This document shows positions 27,950 to 37,958 of a stretch of DNA of 64,000 nucleotides, piece by piece; position 1 is the first letter of the stretch; each line of letters begins with the position of its first letter. The DNA is taken from positions 105,849-169,848 of the forward strand of contig QCGL01000001.1 of NCBI GenBank assembly GCA_003279935.1. Direction: 5' to 3'. The stretch is from Prochlorococcus sp. AG-388-A04. Lineage in GTDB: Bacteria > Cyanobacteriota > Cyanobacteriia > PCC-6307 > Cyanobiaceae. The translations under genes were made by a program, and so were the position numbers. Below the pieces are notes generated by a model. That model ran no database searches, was not told the DNA's origin, and was given only the letters and a program-made list of their open reading frames with translations.

Positions 27950-28783
27950 TCAATTCTCAAAAATATTTTCTAGTTCTTCTCCTATAAAAGAAAGACCTAA
28001 GACTAAAAAAAACATTGCTAATCCAGGGAATAATGCAGTCCACCAAATCCCAGTTGGTATAGCAGCAAGCGCAAGATTAAGATCACTTCCCCATTCTGGA
28101 ACATTTGCAGGAACTCCTAACCCTAAAAAGCCCAAACTTCCTAATACCAAAACAGCATCAGCAGCATTTAAAGTAAGGAGAATAGGTAAAGGGGTTATTA
28201 CATTTGGAAGTATATATTTAAAAATTATAGTTTTAACATCAGCCCCCGAAACCCTTGCAGCTTCAACATATGTCTCTGATTTTATTAACATTGTTTGATT
28301 TCTGATTAATCTAAAATATTGAGGAGAATAAACTATACATAGGGCTATAGAGGCATTAATAATCCCTTTACCAAGTACAAAAGCTACTACTACTGAGAGC
28401 AAAATAACAGGAATTGAAAAAATAGTATCCATTACAAGTGATAAGCATTTATCAAGGATCCCTCCAAAATATCCACTCAATAACCCTAAAGGAAGGCCTA
28501 AAATTAAAGCAAAGAAAATTGCAAGGAATACAACTTCAATAGCTATAGATGACCCTTGTAAAGTTCTTAAACAAACATCCCTTCCTAATCTATCTGTACC
28601 ACATAAATGTTTTAAGGAAGGTGGTGCAAAAATATCATTACTAAATGATGATAAAGAATAACCAAAAAAGTTATTAGCCTCTAATACTTTCATAATTAAT
28701 ACTATTAATAGATATGAAAGTACAATTAAAAATCCAGTCCTTCTAATATTTTTACCAACTTGATTTGATGAGTTTGAATTCAC
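27950..28783 (-). CDS. Peptide/nickel-type ABC transporter permease, DppC-like
   Basis: 277 residues, an N-terminal helix (about 17-36) followed by five more; the inner loop EAARVSGADVKTIIFKYILPNVITPLPILL (near 174-203, quoted in part as EAARVSGAD) is the EAA motif of the DppC/OppC group, and LCGTDRLGRDVCLRTLQG near 58 is the usual GTDxLGRD box. It is an orphan: no DppB, ATPase or binding protein is near. The partner genes must be scattered, or the gene is a remnant retained for another assembly. Confidence 0.85.
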   Translation of the reverse strand: MNSNSSNQVGKNIRRTGFLIVLSYLLIVLIMKVLEANNFFGYSLSSFSNDIFAPPSLKHLCGTDRLGRDVCLRTLQGSSIAIEVVFLAIFFALILGLPLGLLSGYFGGILDKCLSLVMDTIFSIPVILLSVVVAFVLGKGIINASIALCIVYSPQYFRLIRNQTMLIKSETYVEAARVSGADVKTIIFKYILPNVITPLPILLTLNAADAVLVLGSLGFLGLGVPANVPEWGSDLNLALAAIPTGIWWTALFPGLAMFFLVLGLSFIGEELENIFEN

Positions 28784-28865
28784 AAATTTATGATTATTCG
28801 AATCAACTAAAATATACCTATTGTTTCATAGATTAAATAGCTTTTAGTTTTTAATTTGAAATTAA

Positions 28866-30674
28866 TTACTGATTTAATTTCAGAACTGCCATAAAAGCTT
28901 CTTGAGGTACATCAACTTTACCCATTGCCTTCATCCTCTTTTTCCCTTTAGCTTGCTTCTTCAAAAGTTTCTTTTTTCTAGAGATATCTCCCCCGTAGCA
29001 CTTAGAAAGGACATCTTTTCTTAATGCGCTAATACTTTCGCTTGCAATAATACGGCTGCCTATTGAAGCCTGAATTGGTATTTTAAATTGTTGTTTTGGT
29101 ATTAGCTCCTTTAATTTCTCTACTAAGCCCCTACCAATTCCATAGGCCTTATCTTTATGAACAATAGAAGTTAAAGGATCAGCTCTTTCAGAATTTATAA
29201 GAACATCTAACCTAACGAGATCATTTTTTCTATATCCAATTAAATGGTATTCCATTGATGCATATCCTTGAGTTCTACTTTTCATTTGATCAAAAAAATC
29301 AGTAACGACTTCTGCTAATGGTATTTCGTAAATCAAAGTCACTCTATCTGTAGTGATATATTTCATATCAATAAAAACACCTCGTCTTTCTTGGCATAAA
29401 CCCATTAGTGTCCCGTTAAATTCATTGGGAGAATAAATTTCCATTTTGACATAAGGTTCTTCTATTGATTCTCTTGATTGAGGATCTGGAATTGTAGAAG
29501 GATTATCAATTAATATGTCTTCCTGATCGTTCAAATTAACTTTATATATTACTGAAGGCGCTGTTACTATCAAATCCAAATCATATTCCCTCTCCAATCT
29601 TTCCTGAACAATTTCCATATGAAGAAGTCCTAAAAATCCACATCTAAAGCCGAATCCCATAGCACTACTTGTCTCGGGTTCGTATTTAAGCGCTGCATCA
29701 GATAATTGCAGTTTTTCTAAAGATTCTCTTAAATCTGGATATTGATCGGCATCAGTTGGAAACAATCCACAAAACACCATAGGATTGGCTGTTTTATATC
29801 CAGGAAGAGGATCTTTAGCAGGAGAATTAAATAGTGTGATTGTATCTCCCACTCTTGCATCAGCGACTGACTTAATAGATGCAGCCAGATAACCAACTTC
29901 TCCCGCATGTAGTTCATTAACTTGCTTCTCATCAGGAGCCATTATTCCAATTTCATCTAACTCATAGTTTTTCTTACTTGCCATAAGTAAGATCTTGTCC
30001 TTTTTATTGATTGACCCAGCTATCACTCTGAAGTAAACAATTACACCTCTATAGGGGTCATAATAAGAGTCAAAGATTAGCGCCTTAGTAAGAGATTTAA
30101 CTTCATTTTGAGGATGAGGAATTCTACTCACAACTGCTTCTAATATATCTTCTATTCCTTCTCCAGTTTTAGCAGAACAATTTATTGCATTAGATGTGTC
30201 TAATCCAATAATCTCTTCAATTTCTTGCTTTATTCTTTCAGCATCAGCACCAGGTAAATCAACTTTATTTAAGACAGGAATTATTTCTAAATTATTTTCA
30301 AGGGCAAGATAAACATTGGCTAAAGTTTGAGCCTCTACACCTTGACTTGCATCAACAACTAATAAAGCACCTTCACAAGCCTGCAAAGATCTACTTACTT
30401 CATAAGAAAAATCAACATGTCCTGGTGTGTCAATTAAATTTAAAATATATTCTTGCGAATCTTTTGCTTTATATTTCATTCTTGCAGCCTGTAATTTGAT
30501 TGTTATACCCCTTTCTCTTTCAAGATCCATACTATCCAAAAACTGATCTTGCATATCCCTTTGCTTCACAGTACCAGTATCTTGAAGCAACCTATCTGCG
30601 AGAGTAGATTTACCATGATCAATATGAGCTATTATGCAAAAATTTCTTATTTTTGAAACAGATATATCAGTCAT
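28866..30674 (-). CDS. lepA: Elongation factor 4 (ribosomal back-translocase LepA)
   Basis: GTPase acting on the ribosome. G1 AHIDHGKST at 15-23, G3 DTPGHVDFS near 83 and G4 NKVD near 137. The C-terminal LepA-specific domain ends in [29 protein letters not shown], recognised by [13 protein letters not shown]. 602 residues is the normal length. Its ATG lies 55 bp downstream of the mqo stop codon on the same strand. Confidence 0.97.
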   Translation of the reverse strand: MTDISVSKIRNFCIIAHIDHGKSTLADRLLQDTGTVKQRDMQDQFLDSMDLERERGITIKLQAARMKYKAKDSQEYILNLIDTPGHVDFSYEVSRSLQACEGALLVVDASQGVEAQTLANVYLALENNLEIIPVLNKVDLPGADAERIKQEIEEIIGLDTSNAINCSAKTGEGIEDILEAVVSRIPHPQNEVKSLTKALIFDSYYDPYRGVIVYFRVIAGSINKKDKILLMASKKNYELDEIGIMAPDEKQVNELHAGEVGYLAASIKSVADARVGDTITLFNSPAKDPLPGYKTANPMVFCGLFPTDADQYPDLRESLEKLQLSDAALKYEPETSSAMGFGFRCGFLGLLHMEIVQERLEREYDLDLIVTAPSVIYKVNLNDQEDILIDNPSTIPDPQSRESIEEPYVKMEIYSPNEFNGTLMGLCQERRGVFIDMKYITTDRVTLIYEIPLAEVVTDFFDQMKSRTQGYASMEYHLIGYRKNDLVRLDVLINSERADPLTSIVHKDKAYGIGRGLVEKLKELIPKQQFKIPIQASIGSRIIASESISALRKDVLSKCYGGDISRKKKLLKKQAKGKKRMKAMGKVDVPQEAFMAVLKLNQ

Positions 30675-30729
30675 ATATTGAAGAACGATTCCTATATTTT
30701 TTCACTTAATTCATAATAGCTAATTAAGA

Positions 30730-32223
30730 TTATGGATGGAAACCTAAAATAGAATTATTTCTTTTTTTAATAATTTCTAAAAAATTATTATCACTTTCAT
30801 TTTTTATTTCAGATTCATAAAGAAGATTACTTAATTTCTTCTCAAGCTCAAATTTATCAGCATTAAAAAGGCAAGATTTTTTTAAAACCTCAATCATTAT
30901 TGAAACTGCTGTACTAGCTCCAGGAGAAGCACCTAATAAAGCAGAAAGTGAACCATCTCCCGAGTTGACAATTTCCGTGCCAAATTGCAAAGAACCTCCA
31001 TCTTTAGTTTTTTTGATTATTTGAACTCTTTGCCCAGCATTCTCTAAATACCAATTCGAAGGCTCAGCTGATGGCATCATATTCCTTAAATTTTCAACTC
31101 TAGAATTATGACTTTTAAAAGATTGTAAAAAAAGATAATTAATTAATTCGTTATTCTTAATCCCAACATCAAGCATAGAAAATAAATTACTTTTTTTAAT
31201 TGAACTAAATAAATCTAAATAAGAGCCCTTTTTTAAGAATTTAGTCGTGAAACCAGCAAAAGGGCCATAGAGAAGAAATTTTTTGCCTTCAATCCATCTT
31301 GTATCTAAATGCGGCACTGACATTGGAGGTGATCCTATATCTGCTTTCCCATAAACTTTTGCATTATGTTTTTCCGTTAAAGACTTTTCCTCACATATAA
31401 GCCATTTTCCACTAACAGGAAAACCACCATATATTTTAGCTTCGGGAATTTTAGATTTTTGCAAAAAGTTTATTGTTTTGCCACCAGCTCCAAGGAAAAC
31501 GTATGAAGTGTTCAGGGAAACGAATTTACCTAATGAACGAACTTTTAATTTCCATTGTTTTTTGCCTGTTTTCTTTAAATCTATTAATTCTGTGTTATAA
31601 AAAATTTCAACATTCTTATTCTTAGAAATGTAAGTTAGATATTCTCTTGTTAAAGCTTGAAAATTGATATCAGTTCCTCTTTTTATTCGAGTAGCTGCAA
31701 CTTTATCTAATGGATCTCTACTAGTAGTAATAAGTGGTGCCCATGATTTTATTTGATTAAAAGATGATGAAAATTCCATGTCTGCAAACTCTGGATATTT
31801 AGACATTGCTTTAAATCTTTTTTTTAAAAAAGAAATATTTTCAGTCCCTGTGACAAAGCTTATATGAGGAATAAATTTTAAAAATTTTTTAATATCTATC
31901 TTCCCATTTGAGTACAATGAGGCCCATAAAGACATTGAATTTTCAAAGGAACGATTTATAGAAAGGGCTTTATCTATTTGTAAATCTCCATTTTCATCTA
32001 CGGGGGTGTAATTTAATTCGCAATTTGCAGCGTGACCAGTTCCTGCATTGTTAAATGCACCCGTACTTTCACTACCTGGTTTATTTAACTTTTCTATAAT
32101 TAATATTTTTATTGTAGGTAAAATCTCTGTAATCAATAACGCAAGTGTTCCACTCATTATTCCTGCCCCTACCAATATCGCATCATAACTATTATTTTTA
32201 TTTAAGATGTTTTTAGAAGTCAC
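30730..32223 (-). CDS. mqo: Malate:quinone oxidoreductase
   Basis: FAD-dependent, membrane-associated oxidation of malate to oxaloacetate with electrons passed to quinone. Dinucleotide-binding [14 protein letters not shown] at 15-28, then the family-specific [16 protein letters not shown] near 58-73 and [35 protein letters not shown] near 410-444 (shown only in short blocks in the protein). 497 residues. Cyanobacteria with an incomplete classical TCA cycle use MQO for malate turnover. Confidence 0.94.
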   Translation of the reverse strand: MTSKNILNKNNSYDAILVGAGIMSGTLALLITEILPTIKILIIEKLNKPGSESTGAFNNAGTGHAANCELNYTPVDENGDLQIDKALSINRSFENSMSLWASLYSNGKIDIKKFLKFIPHISFVTGTENISFLKKRFKAMSKYPEFADMEFSSSFNQIKSWAPLITTSRDPLDKVAATRIKRGTDINFQALTREYLTYISKNKNVEIFYNTELIDLKKTGKKQWKLKVRSLGKFVSLNTSYVFLGAGGKTINFLQKSKIPEAKIYGGFPVSGKWLICEEKSLTEKHNAKVYGKADIGSPPMSVPHLDTRWIEGKKFLLYGPFAGFTTKFLKKGSYLDLFSSIKKSNLFSMLDVGIKNNELINYLFLQSFKSHNSRVENLRNMMPSAEPSNWYLENAGQRVQIIKKTKDGGSLQFGTEIVNSGDGSLSALLGASPGASTAVSIMIEVLKKSCLFNADKFELEKKLSNLLYESEIKNESDNNFLEIIKKRNNSILGFHP

Positions 32224-32294
32224 AACAGAAAATTATTTTTTTTTGCAATTAATCGCATTTCTTTCTACGCTTATTATAAAGTTAATTCAAAATT

Positions 32295-32540
32295 ATGAGT
32301 ACTGAAACATTACCACTTACAAATGAAAATGTAGAAACGGTTTTAGATGAACTAAGACCTTTCTTAATATCAGATGGAGGTAATGTAGAAATAGCAGAAA
32401 TTGATGGTCCCATTGTTAAAGTAAGACTTCAAGGAGCATGTGGAAGCTGCCCTAGCAGTACCATGACATTAAAAATGGGAATAGAAAGAAAGCTAAAAGA
32501 AATGATTCCTGAAATAAGTGAAGTAGTCCAAGTTTTGTAA
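32295..32540 (+). CDS. NifU-like (Nfu) iron-sulfur scaffold
   Basis: 81 residues, the stand-alone NifU C-terminal domain. The cluster-binding motif is [18 protein letters not shown] with C49 and C52. Cyanobacterial Nfu delivers 4Fe-4S clusters, including those of photosystem I. Divergent from mqo with 71 bp between the starts. Confidence 0.94.
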   Translation: MSTETLPLTNENVETVLDELRPFLISDGGNVEIAEIDGPIVKVRLQGACGSCPSSTMTLKMGIERKLKEMIPEISEVVQVL

Positions 32541-32561
32541 GCTATTTTTTAAAAAATCTTT

Positions 32562-32822
32562 TTACGACTCTTTGCTTAATTCCTTAGTTAATGATGATTT
32601 ATAATCTAAGCAATTTATTGGAAGGCCTTGACCTATAGCTATTAAAAGAGGAGCTAGAATTCCCAATGTAAATACTAAATTTGACTGATTAACTTCATTT
32701 TTACTTAATGTAAAAGTTATCAAATAAATAATAGTAAAGTAAGCATGTAAAGAAAAAAATTCTTTTGGTTTTAAAGCGGGCCATCTCAAAGTATTTCCCA
32801 AAAAATATAAAAACCCTGTCAT
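32562..32822 (-). CDS. Small membrane protein, unknown
   Basis: 86 residues with two or three hydrophobic segments (about 22-38, 49-66) and a preserved N-terminus MTGFLYFLGNTLRWPALKPK. The C-terminus is polar (NCLDYKSSLTKELSKES). Convergent with nfu, 21 bp apart. No family recognised; codon use and length fit a real gene. Confidence 0.65.
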   Translation of the reverse strand: MTGFLYFLGNTLRWPALKPKEFFSLHAYFTIIYLITFTLSKNEVNQSNLVFTLGILAPLLIAIGQGLPINCLDYKSSLTKELSKES

Positions 32823-32950
32823 AAATTTAAATTAATTAGTAAAGCGGAAATTAAATATAAACCTAATCCCTTTTAGATATAAATCACACCAAAATTTACT
32901 TAAGATAATAATTAAAAAAAAATTAAAAAATTATTTCTATCCGTAATATC

Positions 32951-32980
32951 TGGACAGCAAAACAAAAATACGTTTATAAT
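32951..32980 (+). promoter_or_regulatory. Sigma-70 promoter of the DUF4278 leader
   Basis: TGGACA at 32951-32956, 18-nt spacer and consensus TATAAT at 32975-32980. Transcription would start near 32987, exactly at the 5' hairpin of the riboswitch-like leader. Confidence 0.75.
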
Positions 32981-32986
32981 TAAAAG

Positions 32987-33058
32987 GTAGCTATCGCTAC
33001 ATTTCGTTCACCTTCTTTAGAAGGCGCAGTTCGAGTCATACCAGGGAACGGGGGATGG
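32987..33058 (+). ncRNA. Glutamine-riboswitch-like leader (Downstream-peptide/glnA type)
   Basis: The 5' hairpin GTAGCTATCGCTAC (32987-33000) is followed by an outer stem CGTTC (33005-33009) pairing with GAACG (33046-33050), then an inner hairpin CCTTC-tttA-GAAGG (33011-33024) and a conserved CGCAGTTCGAGTC. A further stem, CATxCC around 33037-33042 against GGGATGG at 33052-33058, would lock an ATG. The arrangement CGTTCA-hairpin-CGCAGT...GGGAACGGGGG matches, from memory, the Downstream-peptide motif, one of two glutamine-binding aptamer classes of marine cyanobacteria, which precedes short peptide ORFs. A second copy with covarying stems occurs at 60850. Confidence 0.75.
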
Positions 33059-33078
33059 CCGTTTTGTCACATCGAAAC

Positions 33079-33252
33079 ATGACTACTTTAACTTACAGAG
33101 GTAAAAACTACGTTCAAAACAAAAAGGCTGTCAATAAGCAACCTGTTGAACTTACCTACAGAAGAAACGTATACACCAACAGAATGGATGACGCTTCTTC
33201 TAGTAATGAAAAGGCAGAATTAAATTATAGGGGTGCTAACTACACTAAATAA
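33079..33252 (+). CDS. DUF4278 peptide with three LTYRG repeats
   Basis: I prefer ATG 33079 (57 residues, MTTLTYRGKNYVQNKK), because 33055 ATG lies inside the aptamer fold; starting there would add eight residues. Three copies of the L-x-Y-R-x-x-x-Y motif: LTYRGKNY (4-11), LTYRRNVY (25-32), LNYRGANY (48-55). This is the DUF4278 family of cyanobacterial small proteins, with unknown biochemical role. Its leader suggests expression that follows cellular glutamine, that is, nitrogen status. An intrinsic terminator follows. Confidence 0.85.
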   Translation: MTTLTYRGKNYVQNKKAVNKQPVELTYRRNVYTNRMDDASSSNEKAELNYRGANYTK

Positions 33253-33270
33253 TTTAATTCCAAAAGATAA

Positions 33271-33295
33271 AACCCCTTCTTAGGGGTTTTTTTTT
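33271..33295 (+). terminator. Intrinsic terminator after the DUF4278 peptide gene
   Basis: aCCCCTtctTAGGGG hairpin (33273-33286) followed by nine T residues, directly downstream of the stop at 33250-33252. Clear rho-independent type. Confidence 0.9.
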
Positions 33296-33327
33296 GGCTA
33301 TATTAATAAAGATTTAGAATTATTTTT

Positions 33328-34122
33328 ATGTCTAGCGATTGCTGCAATACTGACGAGTCAAATAAAAATTTAAAAGGTCTTGATCATAAAGATGCTATTC
33401 AAGAAAGATATGGTTCTGCTGCATTAGAAAAAGAAAGTTGTCTTTGTACACCTGTTGGTTTTAATCCTGTTTTACTTGAAGCAATTCCTGAAGAAGTTAT
33501 TGAAAGAGATTATGGATGTGGTGATCCAACAAAATATGTACAGAAGAATGATATTGTTTTAGATCTTGGTAGTGGGAGCGGCAAAAATGCCTTTATTTGT
33601 TCTCAAATTGTTGGAGAAGATGGGAAAGTAATTGGGGTTGATCAAAATTCTGATATGCTTAAATTATCAAGATCTGCTTCCAGAAAATTTTCAGAAAAGA
33701 TAGGTTTCAACAATACAGAATTTCTTGGAGGTTCTATTGAAAATCTCGATGAATTAGATAAAGATTTAAATCCATTAATCGCAAACAAATCAGTTGATAT
33801 TATTTTAAGTAATTGTGTTTTAAATTTAGTAAATCATGAATCTAGAAATAATCTTTTAAGAAATATAAAAAGAGTTCTTAAAGATAAAGGAAGAATAGCC
33901 ATTAGCGATATTGTCTCAAGTAAAAAAGTTCCTTTAAGATTACAAAATGATCATGATCTATGGACAGGATGCATTAGTGGAGCATGGTATGAGCCAGAAT
34001 TCCTAAATGATTTTAAAAATCTAGGTTTTAAAAACTTAGAATTTGCGGAGAGAAGTAATGAACCTTGGAAAGTTATTGAAGATATTGAATTTAGAACAGT
34101 TACTTTAGTAGGAAATATTTAG
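33328..34122 (+). CDS. arsM: Putative arsenite methyltransferase (ArsM-like)
   Basis: SAM-dependent methyltransferase of 264 residues. SAM motif VLDLGSGSGKNAF near 77-89, then VIGVDQNSDML (101-111). Cysteines expected to bind As(III) are present: C5-C6, C38 and C40, C64, C163 in LSNCVLNLV, and C215 in WTGCISGAWYE. The SNCVxNL and CxSGA pair is characteristic of ArsM, which methylates arsenite for detoxification. Marine cyanobacteria meet arsenate in phosphate-poor water, so the role is plausible. No arsC or arsB is adjacent. Confidence 0.7.
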   Translation: MSSDCCNTDESNKNLKGLDHKDAIQERYGSAALEKESCLCTPVGFNPVLLEAIPEEVIERDYGCGDPTKYVQKNDIVLDLGSGSGKNAFICSQIVGEDGKVIGVDQNSDMLKLSRSASRKFSEKIGFNNTEFLGGSIENLDELDKDLNPLIANKSVDIILSNCVLNLVNHESRNNLLRNIKRVLKDKGRIAISDIVSSKKVPLRLQNDHDLWTGCISGAWYEPEFLNDFKNLGFKNLEFAERSNEPWKVIEDIEFRTVTLVGNI

Positions 34123-34155
34123 CCCTTCTCAAGAACTTTAATTTTTAAAATTTGA

Positions 34156-35337
34156 ATGACAATTAATTTAAGAGATCAAATACCCGCATTAAAAAACAAA
34201 TATTACTTCAATTATGGAGGTCAAGGACCATTACCAAAATCTTCTCTAGAAGCAATAGTTAAAACTTGGGAAATCATTCAAGATTTAGGACCATTTACAA
34301 ATGATATGTGGCCTTTTATTTATAAAGAAATATTGACCACAAAAAGAATTATTGCGCAAAAATTAGGTGTTAATTCAAAAAATATAGCTTTAACTGAGAA
34401 TATCTCTTCTGGAATGATTTTGCCTTTTTGGGGTATAAAAGTAGAAGAGGGAGAAGAATTGTTAATAAGTGACTGTGAACATCCTGGAGTAGTAGCTGCA
34501 AGCAGAGAATTTTGCAGAAGAAATAAATTAATATTCAAAATTTTACCAATCCAAAAAATTAAAAATCTAAACGACGAAAATATAATTTTAGAGATTTCAA
34601 AAAACCTAAATAGTAAGACTAAGATCCTAATTATTTCTCATATTTTATGGAACTTTGGATATAAAATTCCTCTAAAACAAATTTCTATCGAATTAAAAAA
34701 TAATCGAGAAAATTCTTATCTACTTATTGATGGTGCTCAAACCTTTGGTCATATAAAAATTGAAGATGAAGTTTTTTATTCTGATTTATATTCCATAACT
34801 TCTCATAAATGGGCATGTGGTCCTGAAGGACTTGGAGCTATTTATGTCTCAGATAGATTTATTCATGAAACAGATCCAACAATAATTGGTTGGAAATCAT
34901 TAAAAAAAGAACAAGGAATTTACGAGCCGTCAGATAATCTTTTTCATGAAGATGCAAGGAAGTTTGAAGTAGCTACCTCTTGTATTCCTTTACTTACAGG
35001 TCTTCGTACTTCTTTAGATCTTCTGGATAAAGACTGCCCTGAAAAAGAAAAAATCAAAACTATCAAAAGATTAAGTGAAAAGCTTTGGGATAACTTAAAT
35101 CAATTTGACGAAATTGAATTGGTTTTAGAAAAAAAATACTTAAATGGGATAGTTAGTTTTAATATTGAAAATATTGAAGATAAAGACAGATTTGTGAAGA
35201 AACTTGGAGAAAAGAAAATTTGGATTAGGGTTTTAGAAGACCCAAAATGGTTTAGGGCATGTGTGCATCAGATGACAACAGACGATGAAATTGATTTACT
35301 TACTGAAGAAATAAAAAAATTACCAGGGAATTTCTGA
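34156..35337 (+). CDS. Aminotransferase class V-fold PLP enzyme (cyst(e)ine lyase-like)
   Basis: 393 residues. PLP Schiff-base Lys is K218 in SITSHKWACGPEGLGAIYVSD (short block SHKWACG); the Asp that contacts the cofactor is in LLIDGAQTFGHI near 195. The family includes cysteine desulfurases and the cyanobacterial L-cyst(e)ine C-S lyase, whose length (about 390) and missing active-site Cys loop fit better than SufS. That assignment is tentative. It overlaps the convergent SDR gene by 18 bp. Confidence 0.75.
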   Translation: MTINLRDQIPALKNKYYFNYGGQGPLPKSSLEAIVKTWEIIQDLGPFTNDMWPFIYKEILTTKRIIAQKLGVNSKNIALTENISSGMILPFWGIKVEEGEELLISDCEHPGVVAASREFCRRNKLIFKILPIQKIKNLNDENIILEISKNLNSKTKILIISHILWNFGYKIPLKQISIELKNNRENSYLLIDGAQTFGHIKIEDEVFYSDLYSITSHKWACGPEGLGAIYVSDRFIHETDPTIIGWKSLKKEQGIYEPSDNLFHEDARKFEVATSCIPLLTGLRTSLDLLDKDCPEKEKIKTIKRLSEKLWDNLNQFDEIELVLEKKYLNGIVSFNIENIEDKDRFVKKLGEKKIWIRVLEDPKWFRACVHQMTTDDEIDLLTEEIKKLPGNF

Positions 35338-36024
35338 GCTATCCCATGCAACAAATTTTCCGGTATGTGCTGGTGATTGGTTTTTAATAATATTGATCAA
35401 GAATTGGGATGATTTTTCTTTACTAAATAATTTATGTTCTGGAACAAATTTATGAAAAGGTCTAGATAAATCAGTATCTACTGTCCCTGGATGAAGCAAT
35501 GTAATAGTAGCTTTTGGAAAACGTCTAGCCCACTCAATACTTAAAGATTTAAAAAACTGATTTTGCGCAGATTTTGCAGCCCTATATGAATACCAACCTC
35601 CAGTTTGATTATCACCAATGCTACCAACTCTTGCACTTATACTCGCAAAATTAAAATCACTATCTTTTGGTATAAATTCTTCAATAGCTTTAGCTAATAA
35701 AATAGGAGAAAAGGCATTTATTGAAAAACTTTCCATCATATTTTCTTTATCAAGATGTTGTAATCTTTTTTCTGGTTGAAGAGAATCACTATGAAGCCTC
35801 CCTGTAGCGTTAATGACTAGTCTTAAATTTGAAGGATGGTTTGATATTTTATTTTTCAACTGCAAAAGAGATTGAGAATCCTCTATATCTAATTCCCAAA
35901 AAGATTTAAATTCACTTTTCCTTCCACACAAAATAACATCTAAGTCTTTTTCACTTTTACTCAAATCTTTAGCTATTTGCGTTCCAATTCCACCTGCGCC
36001 TACGATTAAGGCTAACCCTTTCAT
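35320..36024 (-). CDS. Short-chain dehydrogenase/reductase
   Basis: 234 residues. NAD(P)-binding ALIVGAGGIGTQIA (5-18), NATGRL near 69, and the catalytic Tyr/Lys in YSYRAAKSAQN near 145 with Ser in SISARVG. PG-motif LHPGTVDTDLSRPFHK near 180 is typical of CsgA-like/C-factor SDRs. Substrate unknown. Confidence 0.88.
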   Translation of the reverse strand: MKGLALIVGAGGIGTQIAKDLSKSEKDLDVILCGRKSEFKSFWELDIEDSQSLLQLKNKISNHPSNLRLVINATGRLHSDSLQPEKRLQHLDKENMMESFSINAFSPILLAKAIEEFIPKDSDFNFASISARVGSIGDNQTGGWYSYRAAKSAQNQFFKSLSIEWARRFPKATITLLHPGTVDTDLSRPFHKFVPEHKLFSKEKSSQFLINIIKNQSPAHTGKFVAWDSSEIPW

Positions 36025-36105
36025 CTTATTAAAAATTACTTACTCAATCTTAAGACACTTTTCTTGTGATTTGTGTAAAGATCTTTCTGATTTGGTTAGC
36101 AAATT

Positions 36106-37641
36106 TTATTTAGATTTACTTTTTTCTTGTAATAATTTTTTAGCTATTTTTCTATCATCAAAATCAATCACTTTATCATTGAGAATTTGATAGTCTTCAT
36201 GTCCTTTTCCTGCTATTAAAACAATATCTTCTTTATTAGCAAATTTGATAGATTCATTTATTGCTTTAAATCTATCAATATCAAATGTTATTTTTTCTCT
36301 TTTTTCTATACCCATTAAAATATCATTTACTATCTGCTGCGGTTCTTCTGATCTTGGATTATCTGAAGTTATAAACACATAATCAGAAAACTCTTCAGCT
36401 ATTGATCCCATTAAAGGCCTTTTACTACGATCTCGATCTCCTCCACAGCCAAAAACAGTTATGAGTTTCCCTTTACAAAGTTTTCTAATTGTTTGCAAAA
36501 CTTTTTTTAATCCATCAGGAGTGTGGGCATAATCTACAATTACTATTGGAAGTGATCTTGAAACGTCAATATTATCAATTTCTATTTTCTCCATTCTCCC
36601 AGGAGCACCAGGGAAAGATTGTATTAACTTTGATAAATCTTTTAAAGAGAAATTAAGTTTATACAAAATTGTTATTGCTTGAATCGCATTCATTAAATTA
36701 AATTCACCAACAAGTGGGACAAAAAGTTTAATTTTTTCCTTAGGTGTATGAAAAATACAGGTGGAGCCACTTTCAGTAAATTGTTTATCTGTTACGTAAA
36801 AAAAATCATCATTTTTAAATTCACTCTTAGTAATCTTTGTAGAGACTAATGACGATCCCTTTTCAAGATCAGATGATAATTTAGATATCCAAAGGTCATC
36901 ATGATTTAATACGGAAAGTCCATCTATATCTTTTAAATAAGGTGGGAAAAATAATTTTCTTTTTGTTTGAAAATAAGATTCCATATCTGAGTGATAATCA
37001 AGATGATCTTGAGTTAAATTAGTAAAAATAGCCGCTTCAAATTCGCAGCCAGATATCCTGTTTTGAGCAATAGAATGAGAACTTACTTCTAATATCGCGA
37101 ATTCAGATTCTGCCTCAACAGCAGCATTTAATTTTTTTTGAATTTTATCAGCGAAATCAGTTGTATGAGAAGCCACCTCAGAGAAGCCAGGCCATCTATT
37201 AAGTAAGGTCCCAAATAATGCAGTCTTTTTTCCTAATTTTTTTAAAAGATATTCCAGTAAAAAAGTAATTGTCGTTTTTCCATTTGTACCCGTAACACCA
37301 ATAAGTTTAAGTTTTCTTGAAGGCCTATTCCAAAACTCAGCGACTATTTGACCAAAAATATAATCTAAATTATCCTCTATAACCAAAATCCTTTTTCGAT
37401 CAATAGATCCAATTTTCTGTTTTGCAGCAGATCCAATAATGGCAGCCTCTGCACCATTTTCAATTGCCTCAAAACAATATTTTCCTCCATCAACATTTAA
37501 ACCAGGCATACCTAAAAATAAAGTTCCTTTTTGTACTTCTTTAGAGTTAAAAGAAATATTATTGATTTCTTTATCAATTAGATCTAATGAGGGAATAATT
37601 CCTACCAAATCTAAAAGTCTATGTAATTTTATAGATCTCAT
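36106..37641 (-). CDS. murE: UDP-N-acetylmuramoyl-L-alanyl-D-glutamate--2,6-diaminopimelate ligase
   Basis: Adds meso-diaminopimelate to the muropeptide. ATP loop LIGVTGTNGKTTITF near 113-127, TNLTQDHLDYHSDMESYF near 205-222, substrate-selecting DNPRSEEP near 413-420 (DNPR is the meso-Dap signature), and the catalytic GKGHEDYQ near 474. 511 residues. 10 bp after the glutaredoxin-like gene on the same strand. Confidence 0.95.
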   Translation of the reverse strand: MRSIKLHRLLDLVGIIPSLDLIDKEINNISFNSKEVQKGTLFLGMPGLNVDGGKYCFEAIENGAEAAIIGSAAKQKIGSIDRKRILVIEDNLDYIFGQIVAEFWNRPSRKLKLIGVTGTNGKTTITFLLEYLLKKLGKKTALFGTLLNRWPGFSEVASHTTDFADKIQKKLNAAVEAESEFAILEVSSHSIAQNRISGCEFEAAIFTNLTQDHLDYHSDMESYFQTKRKLFFPPYLKDIDGLSVLNHDDLWISKLSSDLEKGSSLVSTKITKSEFKNDDFFYVTDKQFTESGSTCIFHTPKEKIKLFVPLVGEFNLMNAIQAITILYKLNFSLKDLSKLIQSFPGAPGRMEKIEIDNIDVSRSLPIVIVDYAHTPDGLKKVLQTIRKLCKGKLITVFGCGGDRDRSKRPLMGSIAEEFSDYVFITSDNPRSEEPQQIVNDILMGIEKREKITFDIDRFKAINESIKFANKEDIVLIAGKGHEDYQILNDKVIDFDDRKIAKKLLQEKSKSK

Positions 37642-37651
37642 ATAACAAAAA

Positions 37652-37954
37652 TTATTTCTTCAGAATGGTATTAATATTTTTTTGAAACCAATTCTTTAAT
37701 TGATCATCTTTTAATCTTGGAGAAATACGAGGTAATTCTATAATTTCCTCAGACCTATTTCCTTCAATAGCAATAACAGGTACTTCATTATCATATTTTT
37801 TATATTTATCTTTATACAAATCGACCCTATCAATATCAATTTCTTTAAGCTCCTCTAGATTAGGGAATAACTCTTTAAGATTTATTTTTGCCAGTTTGTT
37901 TTTTAATGAATCACAAAGGCAACATCCCTGCCTAACAAAAATAAATATTTTCAT
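37652..37954 (-). CDS. Glutaredoxin-like thioredoxin-fold protein
   Basis: 100 residues, IFIFVRQGCCLCDSLKNKLAKI with the C-x-x-C (CCLC, residues 11-14) near the N-terminus, a beta-alpha-beta core, then VPVIAIEG near 69, the cis-Pro signature. It lies between yidD and murE, each gap 10 bp or less. The family has thiol-redox capability without a defined partner. Confidence 0.8.
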   Translation of the reverse strand: MKIFIFVRQGCCLCDSLKNKLAKINLKELFPNLEELKEIDIDRVDLYKDKYKKYDNEVPVIAIEGNRSEEIIELPRISPRLKDDQLKNWFQKNINTILKK

Positions 37955-37958
37955 TCAT

